Source: Rhodovulum sp. P5
GTDB taxonomy: Bacteria; Pseudomonadota; Alphaproteobacteria; Rhodobacterales; Rhodobacteraceae
DNA: 64,000 bases
Assembly (NCBI RefSeq): GCF_002079305.1
Contig: NZ_CP015041.1
Location: 1 to 64,000, forward strand
Reading direction: 5' to 3'
In this document: positions 34,062 through 42,754 of the stretch, piece after piece
How positions within the stretch are numbered: the stretch's first letter is position 1
Layout of the letters: each line of letters opens with the position of its first letter
Made by a program: the position numbers and the translations under genes
The notes under the pieces: model-generated
Database searches by the model: none
What the model saw: only the letters and a program-made list of their open reading frames with translations
Told to the model about the DNA's origin: nothing

Positions 34062-34889
34062 TCAGCCCCCTAGCGCGGCGAGTTTGAGGGACAGTTCGCG
34101 CGCCGCATCGGCGGTGCGCGGCCCGAAACCCAGCAAGTAAAGCCCGTCCATACGGATCACCGCTCCCGCGCGCCCGGCCGGGGTGATCTTCATCGCCGGG
34201 TGGGACTGGACGCGCTCAACGAGTTCGGTACTTCCGTTACGGTCCATCATCAGGATCGCGTCTGGTGCGGCCGCAATCACCGCCTCATCGGTCAGTTGCT
34301 TGTAGCCCTCGAACGCCGTCATCGCATTCTGTGCTCCGGCCAGGCGGATGATACCGTCGGCGGCCGTCTCGCGCCCAGCAGCAAGGATACGCCCGCCCTG
34401 CACCGACATTACGAACATCACCTTCGGATGTGCGGCATCAGCCCCGGCCGCCGCCGCGGCATCGAGAGCACGGCCGACGTCATGGGCCAGAGTTGCGCCC
34501 CGCTCCTCGACGCCAAGCGCCGCGGCAATGGCGCGGATCTTGTCCAGAACGGCTTCCCGGTCGAAGCCATCGGGGATCTCGACAAACGGAATCGCTGCTT
34601 CGCGCAAGAGTTGCACGGTCTCCGGCGGGCCGGAGCCCTCTTCGGCAAGGATCAGGTCGGGCGAAAGCGAGAGAACGCCTTCTGGCGAGAGCCGGCGCAT
34701 GTAACCGACATCGGGCAGGTCGCGCGCGGCCTCTGGCCAGGTCGAGGTTGTGTCGCGCCCGACAAGGCGATCCTCTTGCCCCAGGGCATAAACGATCTCG
34801 GTGACCGCGCCGCCGACCGACAACACCCGGTCGGCCGCTGCGGGCAGGGGCGCAAAAAGCGCTGCGACAAGAATCAGGATGCGCATCAC
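34062..34889 (-). CDS. hmuT: Periplasmic heme-binding protein
   Basis: This 275-residue class III binding protein overlaps the hmuS stop by 4 bp (ATGA). A signal peptide (ILILVAALFAPLPAAA) leads into RVLSVGGAVTEIVYALGQED, the typical HmuT opening. The segment LSPEGVLSLSPDLILAEEGS and the Tyr in VGYMRRLSP fit heme binding by this family. The C-terminal lobe (ITPAGRAGAVIRMDGLYLLG) is complete. It shuttles heme from the receptor to HmuUV. Confidence 0.9.
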   Translation of the reverse strand: MMRILILVAALFAPLPAAADRVLSVGGAVTEIVYALGQEDRLVGRDTTSTWPEAARDLPDVGYMRRLSPEGVLSLSPDLILAEEGSGPPETVQLLREAAIPFVEIPDGFDREAVLDKIRAIAAALGVEERGATLAHDVGRALDAAAAAGADAAHPKVMFVMSVQGGRILAAGRETAADGIIRLAGAQNAMTAFEGYKQLTDEAVIAAAPDAILMMDRNGSTELVERVQSHPAMKITPAGRAGAVIRMDGLYLLGFGPRTADAARELSLKLAALGG

Positions 34890-35938
34890 AGGGGGGCCTC
34901 CGCCGGTTCGGGAAGGGTTCCGACAAGATCAACCCAGGGGGCCATGTGGTCGACATTGTCGGTGCGTAGACCGAAAGCTTGCAGGATCAGCCTACCCGCC
35001 GCGTCGAACGCCTCCACCGACAGGGTCGGGCCGCGCCGCGTGGGCTTGCTCACCGCCCAAACCTCTGCGACGTGATCGCCCCGCAGATGCAGGTTGAACC
35101 GCGGGTCGAGGATGTTCAGCCACGCCCCGGTGGGTTTGGTCGTGTCGATCGGGCCGGAATGGATCTCGATACAGCCGCTATTTCCAACAAACAGCATGAA
35201 CGGCAGACGGGCTGCGGACAGCCCGTCCAACAGGGAACCGATGCAATCGTGGGCCAACGGCCGCACGTAAGGTGCACCGGCAATCCGGTAGGCGCCGAGG
35301 CGGTTCATCTTCAGCTTGCGCACCATCTGCAGGAACTGGTGCGTGTCGGTCAGGCGGTCCCATTCGCTGCGGAGGCGGTCGGTCTTGGCTGGGTCGGCTT
35401 TTGTGGGCTCCACCGGGGCGCGCGGAAACAGGTCGAGGACTTGCGACTGATCTTCCATGCTCAGATCTGCCACCAGCCCATCCCAAACCTCATCCGGGGT
35501 GTCCACGGGCACATGGATCTTGTGTACCGCATCGCCTGCTGCGTCGAATATCTGGATCGAACGGCGCAGCTTTGGCCCTTTCTGCTCCTTCAAAGCGAAG
35601 GCATGGACCCAGTGTTTTGGAAAAATTCGCAGGTCGATCTCAGGGCTCAACACCATCGCAGCATGAGCACCGGGGGTGTAGTCACCGTACTGGCCAGTCT
35701 TCTCGATTACCGCGCTGTCGTTGCGGGTCAGGGCCATTACCTCGCCAAAGGCTGGCATCAGCGGCATTATCCGATCCGGGTCGGCCGAGATACGGGTCGC
35801 GTCATGGCCCGTTTCGGCGGCGACAAGCTCTGCCTCTGCCAGACCCATCGCACTTGCCAGATCGCGCGCAAATGCTTTGGGGTTCTCTTGACGCGCCGCA
35901 CGTATTTCGCCGGGCGTGATGGCCCTTCCATCTGCCAT
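34886..35938 (-). CDS. hmuS: Heme-degrading/heme-trafficking protein HmuS
   Basis: This 350-residue cytoplasmic protein is the first gene of the hmu operon; AGGAG precedes its ATG. Two homologous halves are visible. The first contains GEVMALTRNDSAVIEKTGQY and FPKHWVHAFAL, the second FVGNSGCIEIHSGPIDTTKP and FNLHLRGDHVAEVWAVSKP, as in the ChuS/HemS/HmuS family. These proteins sequester or degrade imported heme. The intergenic region upstream carries an iron-rhodo-box, consistent with iron repression. Confidence 0.9.
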   Translation of the reverse strand: MADGRAITPGEIRAARQENPKAFARDLASAMGLAEAELVAAETGHDATRISADPDRIMPLMPAFGEVMALTRNDSAVIEKTGQYGDYTPGAHAAMVLSPEIDLRIFPKHWVHAFALKEQKGPKLRRSIQIFDAAGDAVHKIHVPVDTPDEVWDGLVADLSMEDQSQVLDLFPRAPVEPTKADPAKTDRLRSEWDRLTDTHQFLQMVRKLKMNRLGAYRIAGAPYVRPLAHDCIGSLLDGLSAARLPFMLFVGNSGCIEIHSGPIDTTKPTGAWLNILDPRFNLHLRGDHVAEVWAVSKPTRRGPTLSVEAFDAAGRLILQAFGLRTDNVDHMAPWVDLVGTLPEPAEAPL

Positions 35939-36045
35939 TCGGACACTCCTGTCACCGGTTCGATTTTCTGGAATTCGATCTTGCCGGCCGAAGCGTCAGT
36001 GCGCCCGGCATCGCTGGACCGGTCAGGGCATCCATTGCCCATACT

Positions 36046-36060
36046 TGATAGAAGTTATCA
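36046..36060. promoter_or_regulatory. Iron-rhodo-box (TGA-N9-TCA) between hmuS and the exbB operon
   Basis: TGATAGAAGTTATCA fits the published TGA-N9-TCA iron-rhodo-box bound by RirA in alphaproteobacteria and is itself a TGATA/TATCA palindrome. It lies in the 341-bp divergent region between hmuS and the exbB/tonB operon and could repress both when iron is sufficient. Nothing else recognisable lies in this spacer. Confidence 0.65.
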
Positions 36061-36279
36061 GCTTTATGGCGCGACGCAAGATTTACCTTTTTGACAGGCC
36101 CGTGAACAGAACACTTCTCCCGGGTCGACGCCGCGTCAAAAAGTCGACAAATTTGCAAAGGCATTGCGGGCGGCGGGCCGATGTGTTCTTTTGTCAGGGT
36201 CGACTCCAGCCAGATACGGGCCGTGCGTCCCCCGCCAGACAGCCGACATGTTTGTGATGTCTGAAGGGATGGGGAAGCA

Positions 36280-36708
36280 ATGAGCCTTTGGCGATTTCGG
36301 GCCGCGGCAATCGGTTTCATCGCTGGTACAAGCGCAGCGGCAAGTGGGCAGGAAAGTTCTGCGTACCTTTCTATCGAGTTGAACGCGCTCTCCCCGGCCG
36401 AGCGCGGCTGCACCATCAGTTTTCTGGTTCGCAATGGCCATGACCGAGATATTGCGGCCGCGGTGTTCGAGACGGTCCTGATCGACGCCAACGGGCAGGT
36501 GGACCGGTTGACGCTGTTCGATTTCGGTGCGCTGCCCGCCGGTCGGCCCCGCGTGCGCCAGTTCGCCCTTCCCGATCTGTCCTGCGGCGACCTCGGGCTG
36601 GTGCTTATCAATGGCGTCAGCCGCTGCGAGGCCGGCGATCTGGGTGCGAAGGCCTGCAGCGAGGAGTTGAAACTGAGCAGCCGTACGGATGTGGAGTTGG
36701 CAGGATGA
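36280..36708 (+). CDS. Small secreted protein leading the exbBD-tonB operon
   Basis: This 142-residue protein has a signal peptide (FRAAAIGFIAGTSAAASGQ) and a mature beta-rich domain (CTISFLVRNGHDRDIAAAVF, LTLFDFGALPAGRPRVRQFA). Four Cys residues (GCTISF, LSCGDL, SRCEAG, KACSEE) could form two disulfides. It overlaps exbB by 4 bp, so it is co-translated with the energy-transducing complex. I do not recognise a family. A periplasmic accessory role in heme uptake is an inference from position only. Confidence 0.75.
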   Translation: MSLWRFRAAAIGFIAGTSAAASGQESSAYLSIELNALSPAERGCTISFLVRNGHDRDIAAAVFETVLIDANGQVDRLTLFDFGALPAGRPRVRQFALPDLSCGDLGLVLINGVSRCEAGDLGAKACSEELKLSSRTDVELAG

Positions 36709-37358
36709 TGGAACCCGTTCTGGAAACCTTGCGCCGTATTGCCGATCTGGGCGGGCCCGTCGTTTTGCTGCTGATCGCGATATCGGTCGTGACGCTGGCC
36801 GTTGTTCTTTACAAGTTTTGGCAGTTCGCGGTGGCCGGCGTCGGGCGCCATCGTGCGCTATCTCAGGCTGTGGCGGCCTGGGATGCGGGCGACCGCGCTG
36901 CGGCGCGGGCCACTTTGGACAGCTCGCGCAGCTATCTGCGCCCGGTGATCGATCTGGCGATGTCAGGCCATCGCGATGACGCGCGGCTGGCCGCCGAGGC
37001 CGAGACCCGCTTTGCCAAGTTAGAGCGCGGTTTCCGGTTTCTGGACTCCGTAGCGCAGGTTTCGCCGCTATTGGGTCTGTTCGGCACCGTTCTGGGCATG
37101 ATCTCGGCTTTTCAGGCGTTGCAGGCGGCCGGTGCGCAGGTCGACCCTTCGATTCTGGCCGGCGGCATCTGGGTGGCGCTGCTGACAACTGCGGTGGGCC
37201 TTGCCGTTGCCATGCCCACCGCGCTGATCCTCAGCTGGTTCGAGGGACGGATGGAGGCCGAGCGGGTGCTTGCGGAAAAGGCCCTGCGTACCGTTCTGGC
37301 CCCCACCCGCCGCGAGGCCGATCAGGTTGCACCCGCCGGGGCGAACGCCCATGCATAG
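36705..37358 (+). CDS. exbB: ExbB-type proton channel protein
   Basis: This 217-residue MotA/TolQ/ExbB-family protein has three membrane helices: VVLLLIAISVVTLAVVLYKF near the start, then FLDSVAQVSPLLGLFGTVLG and LLTTAVGLAVAMPTALILSW. The GLFGTVLGMI motif and the Thr/Gly-rich third helix are diagnostic. With ExbD it forms the proton-motive-force-driven motor that energises TonB. It is between the small secreted protein and exbD, with overlapping ends. Confidence 0.92.
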   Translation: MMEPVLETLRRIADLGGPVVLLLIAISVVTLAVVLYKFWQFAVAGVGRHRALSQAVAAWDAGDRAAARATLDSSRSYLRPVIDLAMSGHRDDARLAAEAETRFAKLERGFRFLDSVAQVSPLLGLFGTVLGMISAFQALQAAGAQVDPSILAGGIWVALLTTAVGLAVAMPTALILSWFEGRMEAERVLAEKALRTVLAPTRREADQVAPAGANAHA

Positions 37359-37728
37359 CCGCGCGCGTCGGCGCATGTCGCTCACGCCGCTTGTCGACGT
37401 GATCTTCCTGCTCCTGCTATTCTTCATGCTGACATCGACCTTCACCCGCTTTGCCGAGGTCGATCTGACCGCTGCCGGGCCTGCACAGGCGGCAAGCCCG
37501 GACAACCGTCCGCTGTTTCTGCAACTGGAGCCGGAGGCGCTGCGGCTCAACGGTCGGGCAGTCGGGCTTGAGAGTCTGCCGGAGGCGCTGACCGAAATTG
37601 TGACGGAGGATGAAAACCCCCTGCTGGTGGCCCTGCGCGGATCGGTGTCGGCGCAACGTCTGACCGATCTTCTTGTCGTCTTGCGGCGCATGCCCGGGTT
37701 GCAGGTCACAGTTCTGGGGGCGTCATGA
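37351..37728 (+). CDS. exbD: ExbD-type protein (first of two)
   Basis: The ATG at 37351 gives 125 residues and overlaps exbB by 8 bp. The single membrane helix carries the essential Asp (LTPLVDVIFLLLLFFMLTST), followed by a periplasmic domain (RPLFLQLEPEALRLNGRAVG) of normal ExbD length. It should form the proton pathway with ExbB. It is followed by a second ExbD-like gene. Confidence 0.9.
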   Translation: MHSRARRRMSLTPLVDVIFLLLLFFMLTSTFTRFAEVDLTAAGPAQAASPDNRPLFLQLEPEALRLNGRAVGLESLPEALTEIVTEDENPLLVALRGSVSAQRLTDLLVVLRRMPGLQVTVLGAS

Positions 37729-38108
37729 GACGGGCCGGGCGATACAGCCGGCGCGAGCCGACCATTGCGCTTATCAATGTGGTGTTTCTGCTTCTGATCT
37801 TCTTTCTGGTGGCGGGCACCATTGCCGCGCCGCTCGACGGGGACGTGCGCCTTGTCGATACCGCCGATCTGGCTGGCGCCCCCCCTGCGGATGCGCTGGT
37901 TTTGCATCGCGACGGGCGGCTGACCTATCGGAGCGTGGCGGTCACGGCGGAGGAGTTCGTCGAAGCTCAGACCGTGGAGGACGCCCCGGACGTGCGTGTC
38001 GCGCCCGACCGGGAGGTTGCGGCGACAGAGCTTGTGGCGCTTGGTCGGGATTTGCGGGTGGCGGGGGCAGCGCGGGTGATCATTGTCACCGAAAGGGGGC
38101 TGCGATGA
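37725..38108 (+). CDS. ExbD-like protein lacking the membrane Asp (second of two)
   Basis: This 127-residue protein overlaps the first exbD by 4 bp and has the same architecture: a basic N-terminus, one helix (ALINVVFLLLIFFLVAGTIA) and a periplasmic domain (VRVAPDREVAATELVALGRD). At the position of the essential membrane Asp (VDVIF in ExbD) it has Asn (INVVF). It may therefore be a non-conducting partner in a hetero-ExbD dimer. The assignment to the family is good; the functional consequence is inferred. Confidence 0.85.
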   Translation: MRRAGRYSRREPTIALINVVFLLLIFFLVAGTIAAPLDGDVRLVDTADLAGAPPADALVLHRDGRLTYRSVAVTAEEFVEAQTVEDAPDVRVAPDREVAATELVALGRDLRVAGAARVIIVTERGLR

Positions 38109-38923
38109 TCCCGTCTTCGCAAGGCGGCAAGGGGCTGGCGCTGGGGCTGGCGGTTGCGGGCCATGCGGCGCTGGCGCTGACCCTGATGCCGCGGCAGGAG
38201 GTGTTGATCGAGGGCCGCGCGGGAGCTACCGAGGCGGCGATCGGATCGAGTTTCACCGACATGGTGGCCGGGCGGATGACGCCCGAGGCACCCGAGGCCG
38301 TGATTGAACCGCAGGCGGAACTGACTCCCATTGCCCCCGCCGCCGCTGTCGAGACGGTCAGGCCGGTCAAGGCCGACCTTGTCGAACAGCCGCAACTCCG
38401 CCCGCTTGCCGCCCCCGTCCCGGCGGGGGCTGCCGCACCGACACCCGCCCTCGATGCCCCCCCGCCGCGGCCCGAACCCCGTCGTATCGCAGCCACGGCC
38501 CCGCGCAAAAAGATCAGCTCCGAACCGGAGCGGAAACCTGCGGCGCAACCCGCGCCGCGCGGCAATTCCGAACGAACCGCACGCACCGGACAGGCGAGCG
38601 GCAGCGCGCGTGCGAAGGCGGCCTCCAGCGGGCGGGGCGGCGCCTCGGCAGAGGCCGGCAATACGGCGGTCAGCAACTATCCCGGCCTGGTTATGCGTAA
38701 ACTCGCCCGCGTGCCGAAACCCAGGGTCAGCAGCCGCGGTGCGACAGTCATCGCCTTTCGCATCGCCTCAGGCGGTGGGCTGTCGGCGGCCTCGGTCGCC
38801 CACAGTTCCGGTTCTTCCGTGCTGGATCGGGCCGCATTGCGCCTTGTCCGGCGGGCGGCCCCTTTTCCGGCCCCGCCAAACGGCGCGCAGCGCAGCTTTT
38901 TGATCAGGATCGAAGGGCGATAG
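38105..38923 (+). CDS. tonB: TonB energy-transducing protein
   Basis: Starting at ATG 38105 (overlap ATGA), the protein has 272 residues: an N-terminal anchor (GLALGLAVAGHAALALTLMP), a long Pro/Ala/Lys/Arg-rich periplasmic spanner (about residues 60-185), and a C-terminal TonB domain (NYPGLVMRKLARVPKPRVSS, SSVLDRAALRLVRRAAPFPA). It couples ExbB-ExbD energy to the heme receptor. It closes the operon. Confidence 0.9.
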   Translation: MIPSSQGGKGLALGLAVAGHAALALTLMPRQEVLIEGRAGATEAAIGSSFTDMVAGRMTPEAPEAVIEPQAELTPIAPAAAVETVRPVKADLVEQPQLRPLAAPVPAGAAAPTPALDAPPPRPEPRRIAATAPRKKISSEPERKPAAQPAPRGNSERTARTGQASGSARAKAASSGRGGASAEAGNTAVSNYPGLVMRKLARVPKPRVSSRGATVIAFRIASGGGLSAASVAHSSGSSVLDRAALRLVRRAAPFPAPPNGAQRSFLIRIEGR

Positions 38924-39149
38924 GCAGATAGTCCGTCTGACCGATGTCGCCATGCTCGACCAGGACGGGATCGAAGATCGGGAAAGTCCGCGATATCGAA
39001 GCATGCAACCGGCGGGCAAGACCCCAGGCCCTTGCCCTAACCGCGCGCACCTTGCCCTCCGATTCTGGCTTCAACGAGACGGCCGGATTTGACGGTATCA
39101 TCCGAAAGCCGGTCTCGCGCGGGGGCTTGGAACGGCTGTGTTCAAGGCG

Positions 39150-39893
39150 CTATTCGGCCGAGGTCACCAACCGGAACTCTGTCAGTTCCTGCCGGTCGAG
39201 CACGTAGATCTCTTCTGGGGGTGTGCGCATCGCGGGTTCCATCAGCGCGGGATCGACGCCCATGGCGCGCAAATGGGCCATGACATCGGCCTGTCCGCGC
39301 TGGATGTCCTTGACGGCCATGAAGGCGGGCAGGAAAGTGTTCTCGCCGAAATAATGCTGGTGCACACCCAGCCGTCCGCCAGCCTCCACCCGCCGCGCGA
39401 CCCCGCCGGCAAAGATGTAGGGACAGGCGGAAAAGCAGATGGCGCCATCGACAACTTCGGTGTCGATCTCGCCAGCGCGCAGGGCGCGGCCGATGGCCAG
39501 TGCGTCGTGCACCGACCCGCCGGTGCTGTCGAGATCGAGGACGCGGACGGGCGTGCCCTCATGTTCGCGCCGGGAAAGTTCCAGCATCAAGCGCTCGGCA
39601 TCGCCCGGTGCAATCTTGCCGGTCAGATGCAGGCGCGCACCCGTCCCGTCAAAGGTCAGACGATCCGCCATGGGGCGCCCGCGCGGCGCGTCGGGGCTGG
39701 CCGGATGCCGATCCGGGGTGTAGGGGCGCACCGATGGCCCGGTCGGCCCCGGGCTCGTGGGAAACCCGGGCTTCGGAAGGGCCGAAAAAAGGTCCATGGC
39801 CACCAGAAGGGCTGCGATGCAAGCCTGCACCCCGAGCACGGCCATGATGGCCCGGCGCAGTCCGCGCGCGGAAGGGGCCTGCGGGTCCTTCAT
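39150..39893 (-). CDS. Membrane-anchored ClpP/SppA-like serine protease (COG3904-type)
   Basis: This 247-residue protein has an N-terminal membrane helix (IMAVLGVQACIAALLVAMDL), a Pro-rich linker, and a crotonase-fold protease-like domain. VLDLDSTGGSVHDALAIGRA corresponds to the ClpP/SppA oxyanion loop, and ICFSACPYIFAGG places the nucleophilic Ser in the expected FSAC/SAC motif. HQHYFGENTF supplies a His. Such predicted periplasmic proteases are of unknown substrate. It follows a large membrane protein gene by 3 bp and converges on the tonB operon. Confidence 0.75.
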   Translation of the reverse strand: MKDPQAPSARGLRRAIMAVLGVQACIAALLVAMDLFSALPKPGFPTSPGPTGPSVRPYTPDRHPASPDAPRGRPMADRLTFDGTGARLHLTGKIAPGDAERLMLELSRREHEGTPVRVLDLDSTGGSVHDALAIGRALRAGEIDTEVVDGAICFSACPYIFAGGVARRVEAGGRLGVHQHYFGENTFLPAFMAVKDIQRGQADVMAHLRAMGVDPALMEPAMRTPPEEIYVLDRQELTEFRLVTSAE

Positions 39894-39896
39894 AGC

Positions 39897-41204
39897 CTAT
39901 TCGGCCACCCGGACCGGGCCGGGTTTTGATCGCGGGCTGTCATCCCCTGCGCTGTCAGGCGCCGTGGGGCGGTCGTTTAGTCCCAGCGCGCGGGCAGAAT
40001 CGAGGGCGGCGCGCAATTCGGCGACCGTCATCGTGTCCTGAAGGGTACTGACACCCCGGCTGGACCGGATCGCCTGATGCGTGACCATGAGGATAAACAC
40101 CAGAACCGCCGGCAACAGGTCGATGGCGATGGCCCCTGCCCAGGAGGGCACGAAATTCCCCGCATAGCGGATGACCGCATCGGCAGCAGAGAGCGGCGTA
40201 TATTCGACTTCGGCCGGTTCGGGCCGGGTCGCAACGTCGGTCGCAGCGGCTTCCAGCGTATCCGCCCGGTCGCGCAGTGCCGCGAGCACCGAGGCAATGG
40301 TCGCCTGCTGCGACTGACGCCCCGAGGCAGAGCTTGCATCCAGATCTGGGAGAACGACCGAGTCCCGCAGATCACCCGCCGCGCGCACCACCAGCGGCGC
40401 GGCGTTCAACTGGCGCAGGCGGGCGACAATCCCGGAAAGCCGCACCGCTTCTTCCGAGAACAAAAGAGACCGGTTCTCGACCGCGCCGGACTGGACGGTC
40501 AGCGCCCGCATCCGGCTGAGGATGGCATTGCCTTGGGCAAACGCCTCCTCCACGGCGCGGCTCTGCCCGGATATCTGCGCCTCAAGCGCGGCCAGTTCCG
40601 CGGCCTTCTGGGTCAGGATCCGGAACACCGCGCCGCGCCCGGCAAGGCCCGAAAGGTTGCCGCCCTCCTCCTGGTCCGAGAGTGTTTCGAAGCTGGCGCG
40701 CACCCGGGCGACATCCCGTGCAAGGCTTTGGCCTGCGATTGTGTTGGCATGGGTGCGTTCCAGCGCGGTCTGATAGTCCTGCACCGTATGTGCCAAGTGC
40801 TGTTCCACGGCCGCCGCGCCCGCCAGGGCCGCGGCATTCAGCCAGGACGACATGGCGATGATCGCAGCGCTTCCCAGGGCCATCGACAAAAGCAACCCGA
40901 CACGCGAGGCGGCGTTTCGCATCGCGGGCAACAGGCGCATCATGTAGGTCCAGAACACGAAGATTGCGACCGAGACCGCCAGCGAATAGGCCAACGCGGC
41001 AAAGGTCGTCCACGCCCCGCTGGCATCGAGCAGGGAGCGCACGCCGATATAGGTGTAAATGCCGGAGGCCGCCGCCAGAACGCCAAGCGCCACCCCGGTA
41101 AAACTGTCAAGCCAGGCGAGATGCGTGGTCAGTTCCCGCGCATGCAGGGCCATGTCAGGCGGCGCCTGCGCGGTGTCAGGGTCGGTGTCGGGCGGATGGG
41201 TCAC
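39897..41204 (-). CDS. Helical membrane protein of unknown function
   Basis: This 435-residue protein has three to four N-terminal membrane helices (residues about 32-60, 68-90, 100-130), then about 200 residues of charged coiled-coil-like sequence (QKAAELAALEAQISGQSRAV, VLAALRDRADTLEAAATDVA). Another helix near residue 350 (WAGAIAIDLLPAVLVFILMV) and a short cytosolic tail complete it. It is co-transcribed with the downstream ClpP-like protease (3-bp gap). The periplasmic coil between membrane helices suggests a scaffold or sensor. No family name can be given. Confidence 0.72.
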   Translation of the reverse strand: MTHPPDTDPDTAQAPPDMALHARELTTHLAWLDSFTGVALGVLAAASGIYTYIGVRSLLDASGAWTTFAALAYSLAVSVAIFVFWTYMMRLLPAMRNAASRVGLLLSMALGSAAIIAMSSWLNAAALAGAAAVEQHLAHTVQDYQTALERTHANTIAGQSLARDVARVRASFETLSDQEEGGNLSGLAGRGAVFRILTQKAAELAALEAQISGQSRAVEEAFAQGNAILSRMRALTVQSGAVENRSLLFSEEAVRLSGIVARLRQLNAAPLVVRAAGDLRDSVVLPDLDASSASGRQSQQATIASVLAALRDRADTLEAAATDVATRPEPAEVEYTPLSAADAVIRYAGNFVPSWAGAIAIDLLPAVLVFILMVTHQAIRSSRGVSTLQDTMTVAELRAALDSARALGLNDRPTAPDSAGDDSPRSKPGPVRVAE

Positions 41205-41416
41205 ATCGCGATCCTTCCAGAATGCAGGGCGGTCGATTTAGGCATCGCCGGTTGCGGGAGACAACATATTTCAGATCGCTGTCGTTCACAGTGCCTGAAC
41301 GTGTCCTTGTTACGGCCAGCGGGTCGCCGCCGGTGCATTCTTCTGGACGGAACGATGGACGGGCCTGTGCCTGCAAAGCCACAGGCCCGATCGCAACTCA
41401 TCCGGCGTCTTCCCGA

Positions 41417-41920
41417 TCAGGTCATGCGTTTCAGGAGCGATGATTTCCACACCACCTGATGGAAGACCACCGCGCCCACATGCAGGGCTATCATGCCCAA
41501 AACGACGTTGGCACCGAATTCGTGTAGACGCGCGGCCCAACCGGCCTCAAGAAACCATGCGATGAGACCCAACAGGGGCATGGCGATCAGAACGGCGTAG
41601 AATGCGACGTGTGTCAGACCCGCGAGCGTCGCAGCCCAATCGGGTTCGCCCTGCGGGCTTGAGGGCACGCCATGCGCGCGGCGGATTGCGAGGCGCCAGA
41701 GCATAAGGACAAGGATCAAGCTGCCTGCAATCGAGTGGGCGATACCGCCCTGCGAAAAGACCAACTCCCCGCTTTGCATGCCCCGTCCGAAATCCCGGCT
41801 GATCGAGTCGAAGGCCAGGTATTGCAGGGCGACAAGCGCCACCACGGCCCAGTGCAGCAGCTTCTGTCTGGAGGAATAGGTGTCGGGCGTGTCGTGCGGA
41901 TCGGTAATTGCGGTGCTCAT
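41417..41920 (-). CDS. Cytochrome b561
   Basis: This 167-residue four-helix protein has the heme-ligating His pairs of bacterial cytochrome b561: KLLHWAVVALVALQYLAF, GIAHSIAGSLILVLMLWRLA, and IALHVGAVVFHQVVWKSSLL near the end. LTHVAFYAVLIAMPLLGLIA is the third helix. It would transfer electrons across the inner membrane between quinol and a periplasmic acceptor. It is divergent from the dioxygenase-like and cytochrome c genes. Confidence 0.88.
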   Translation of the reverse strand: MSTAITDPHDTPDTYSSRQKLLHWAVVALVALQYLAFDSISRDFGRGMQSGELVFSQGGIAHSIAGSLILVLMLWRLAIRRAHGVPSSPQGEPDWAATLAGLTHVAFYAVLIAMPLLGLIAWFLEAGWAARLHEFGANVVLGMIALHVGAVVFHQVVWKSSLLKRMT

Positions 41921-42248
41921 TCGGCTATCCTTTCAGGAAATCGGGTTGCGAATTCGGGCCGGATGCATCGCGCAAGGATGAACTGCACGCGGCGCAACGT
42001 CATGTTCCGGCCACCCTCAAGCCCAATGCTGGGGAAGTGAGGAAGTTTCCGCTTATCGCCGCACAGGGCATCCTCCAAAAGCGCAGACCGGCCCCGTTCA
42101 ACGGCACGTTTCGGGATCACGTCACCGTGGGGCCCGTTCCATTGCGGCTCAGCGACGCCATACTTGCTTTCAGAGAGTGCGCAGATGTTCGTCCCGGCGA
42201 GAGAACGCCGTATGCCTCTGCCAACACTTGCGGAAAGGAAAGACTGCC
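41921..42248. other. Divergent intergenic region, no gene seen
   Basis: This 328-bp region separates the cytochrome b561 gene from the Tat-exported protein. No coding bias or recognisable operator was found; it must hold both promoters. Confidence 0.4.
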
Positions 42249-42746
42249 ATGACCGCCCATCGCCGGACACGCCGTAGCCTGCTGATCGCTGCCGCCGCGA
42301 CCGGGGCCGCAGTGACAACAGGCGTTTCTGGTTTGGTTGTTCCCGCCCGCGCACAGGGGCTGACGCCTACACGTACGATGCGGGGCGGTGCGAACAACTA
42401 CCTTCCCGGTGCGCCCATCGTCGAACGGATCGGCAATGGCGGGTTCTGGATGACCGGCACGGTTCGTCGCGCAGGCGACGGTGCGCCGCTTGAGGGCATT
42501 CGCATCCAGATTTGGGCTCATACGACCGAGGGGCATGAGCGCGAGCGGAAAAGTCACGGCGCGACCCTGACCGATGCGGAGGGGCAGTTCCGCCTCGAGA
42601 TGCCGCAGATCGTGCCAGCCTTCGGCCAACCCCACGGCCATCTCGCCTATGACAGCGGTGCGTTCGAAAGCGTTTTTCTACGCCCGGTCATGGCCAGCGC
42701 CCGCGACACCAGCCTGAGCGCCGATTTCGTCCTGCAACCGGTCTGA
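42249..42746 (+). CDS. Tat-exported intradiol-dioxygenase-like protein
   Basis: The ATG at 42249 follows GGAAAG and gives 165 residues. A twin-arginine signal is clear (RRTRRSLLIAAAATGAAVTT). The mature domain has the transthyretin-like beta-fold of intradiol dioxygenases: GTVRRAGDGAPLEGIRIQIW, then TLTDAEGQFRLEMPQIVP and GQPHGHLAY with paired His. Only some of the iron ligands of true catechol dioxygenases are evident, so catalytic activity is uncertain. It is co-oriented with a ferric-reductase-like membrane protein 8 bp downstream, suggesting a periplasmic redox partner. Confidence 0.68.
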   Translation: MTAHRRTRRSLLIAAAATGAAVTTGVSGLVVPARAQGLTPTRTMRGGANNYLPGAPIVERIGNGGFWMTGTVRRAGDGAPLEGIRIQIWAHTTEGHERERKSHGATLTDAEGQFRLEMPQIVPAFGQPHGHLAYDSGAFESVFLRPVMASARDTSLSADFVLQPV

Positions 42747-42754
42747 GACCGCCC

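Noticed and set aside
36108..36118. AGAACACTTCT as a possible Irr-type iron control element
   Set aside because: Only the inner inverted half-sites match; the flanking bases needed for a convincing element are absent.
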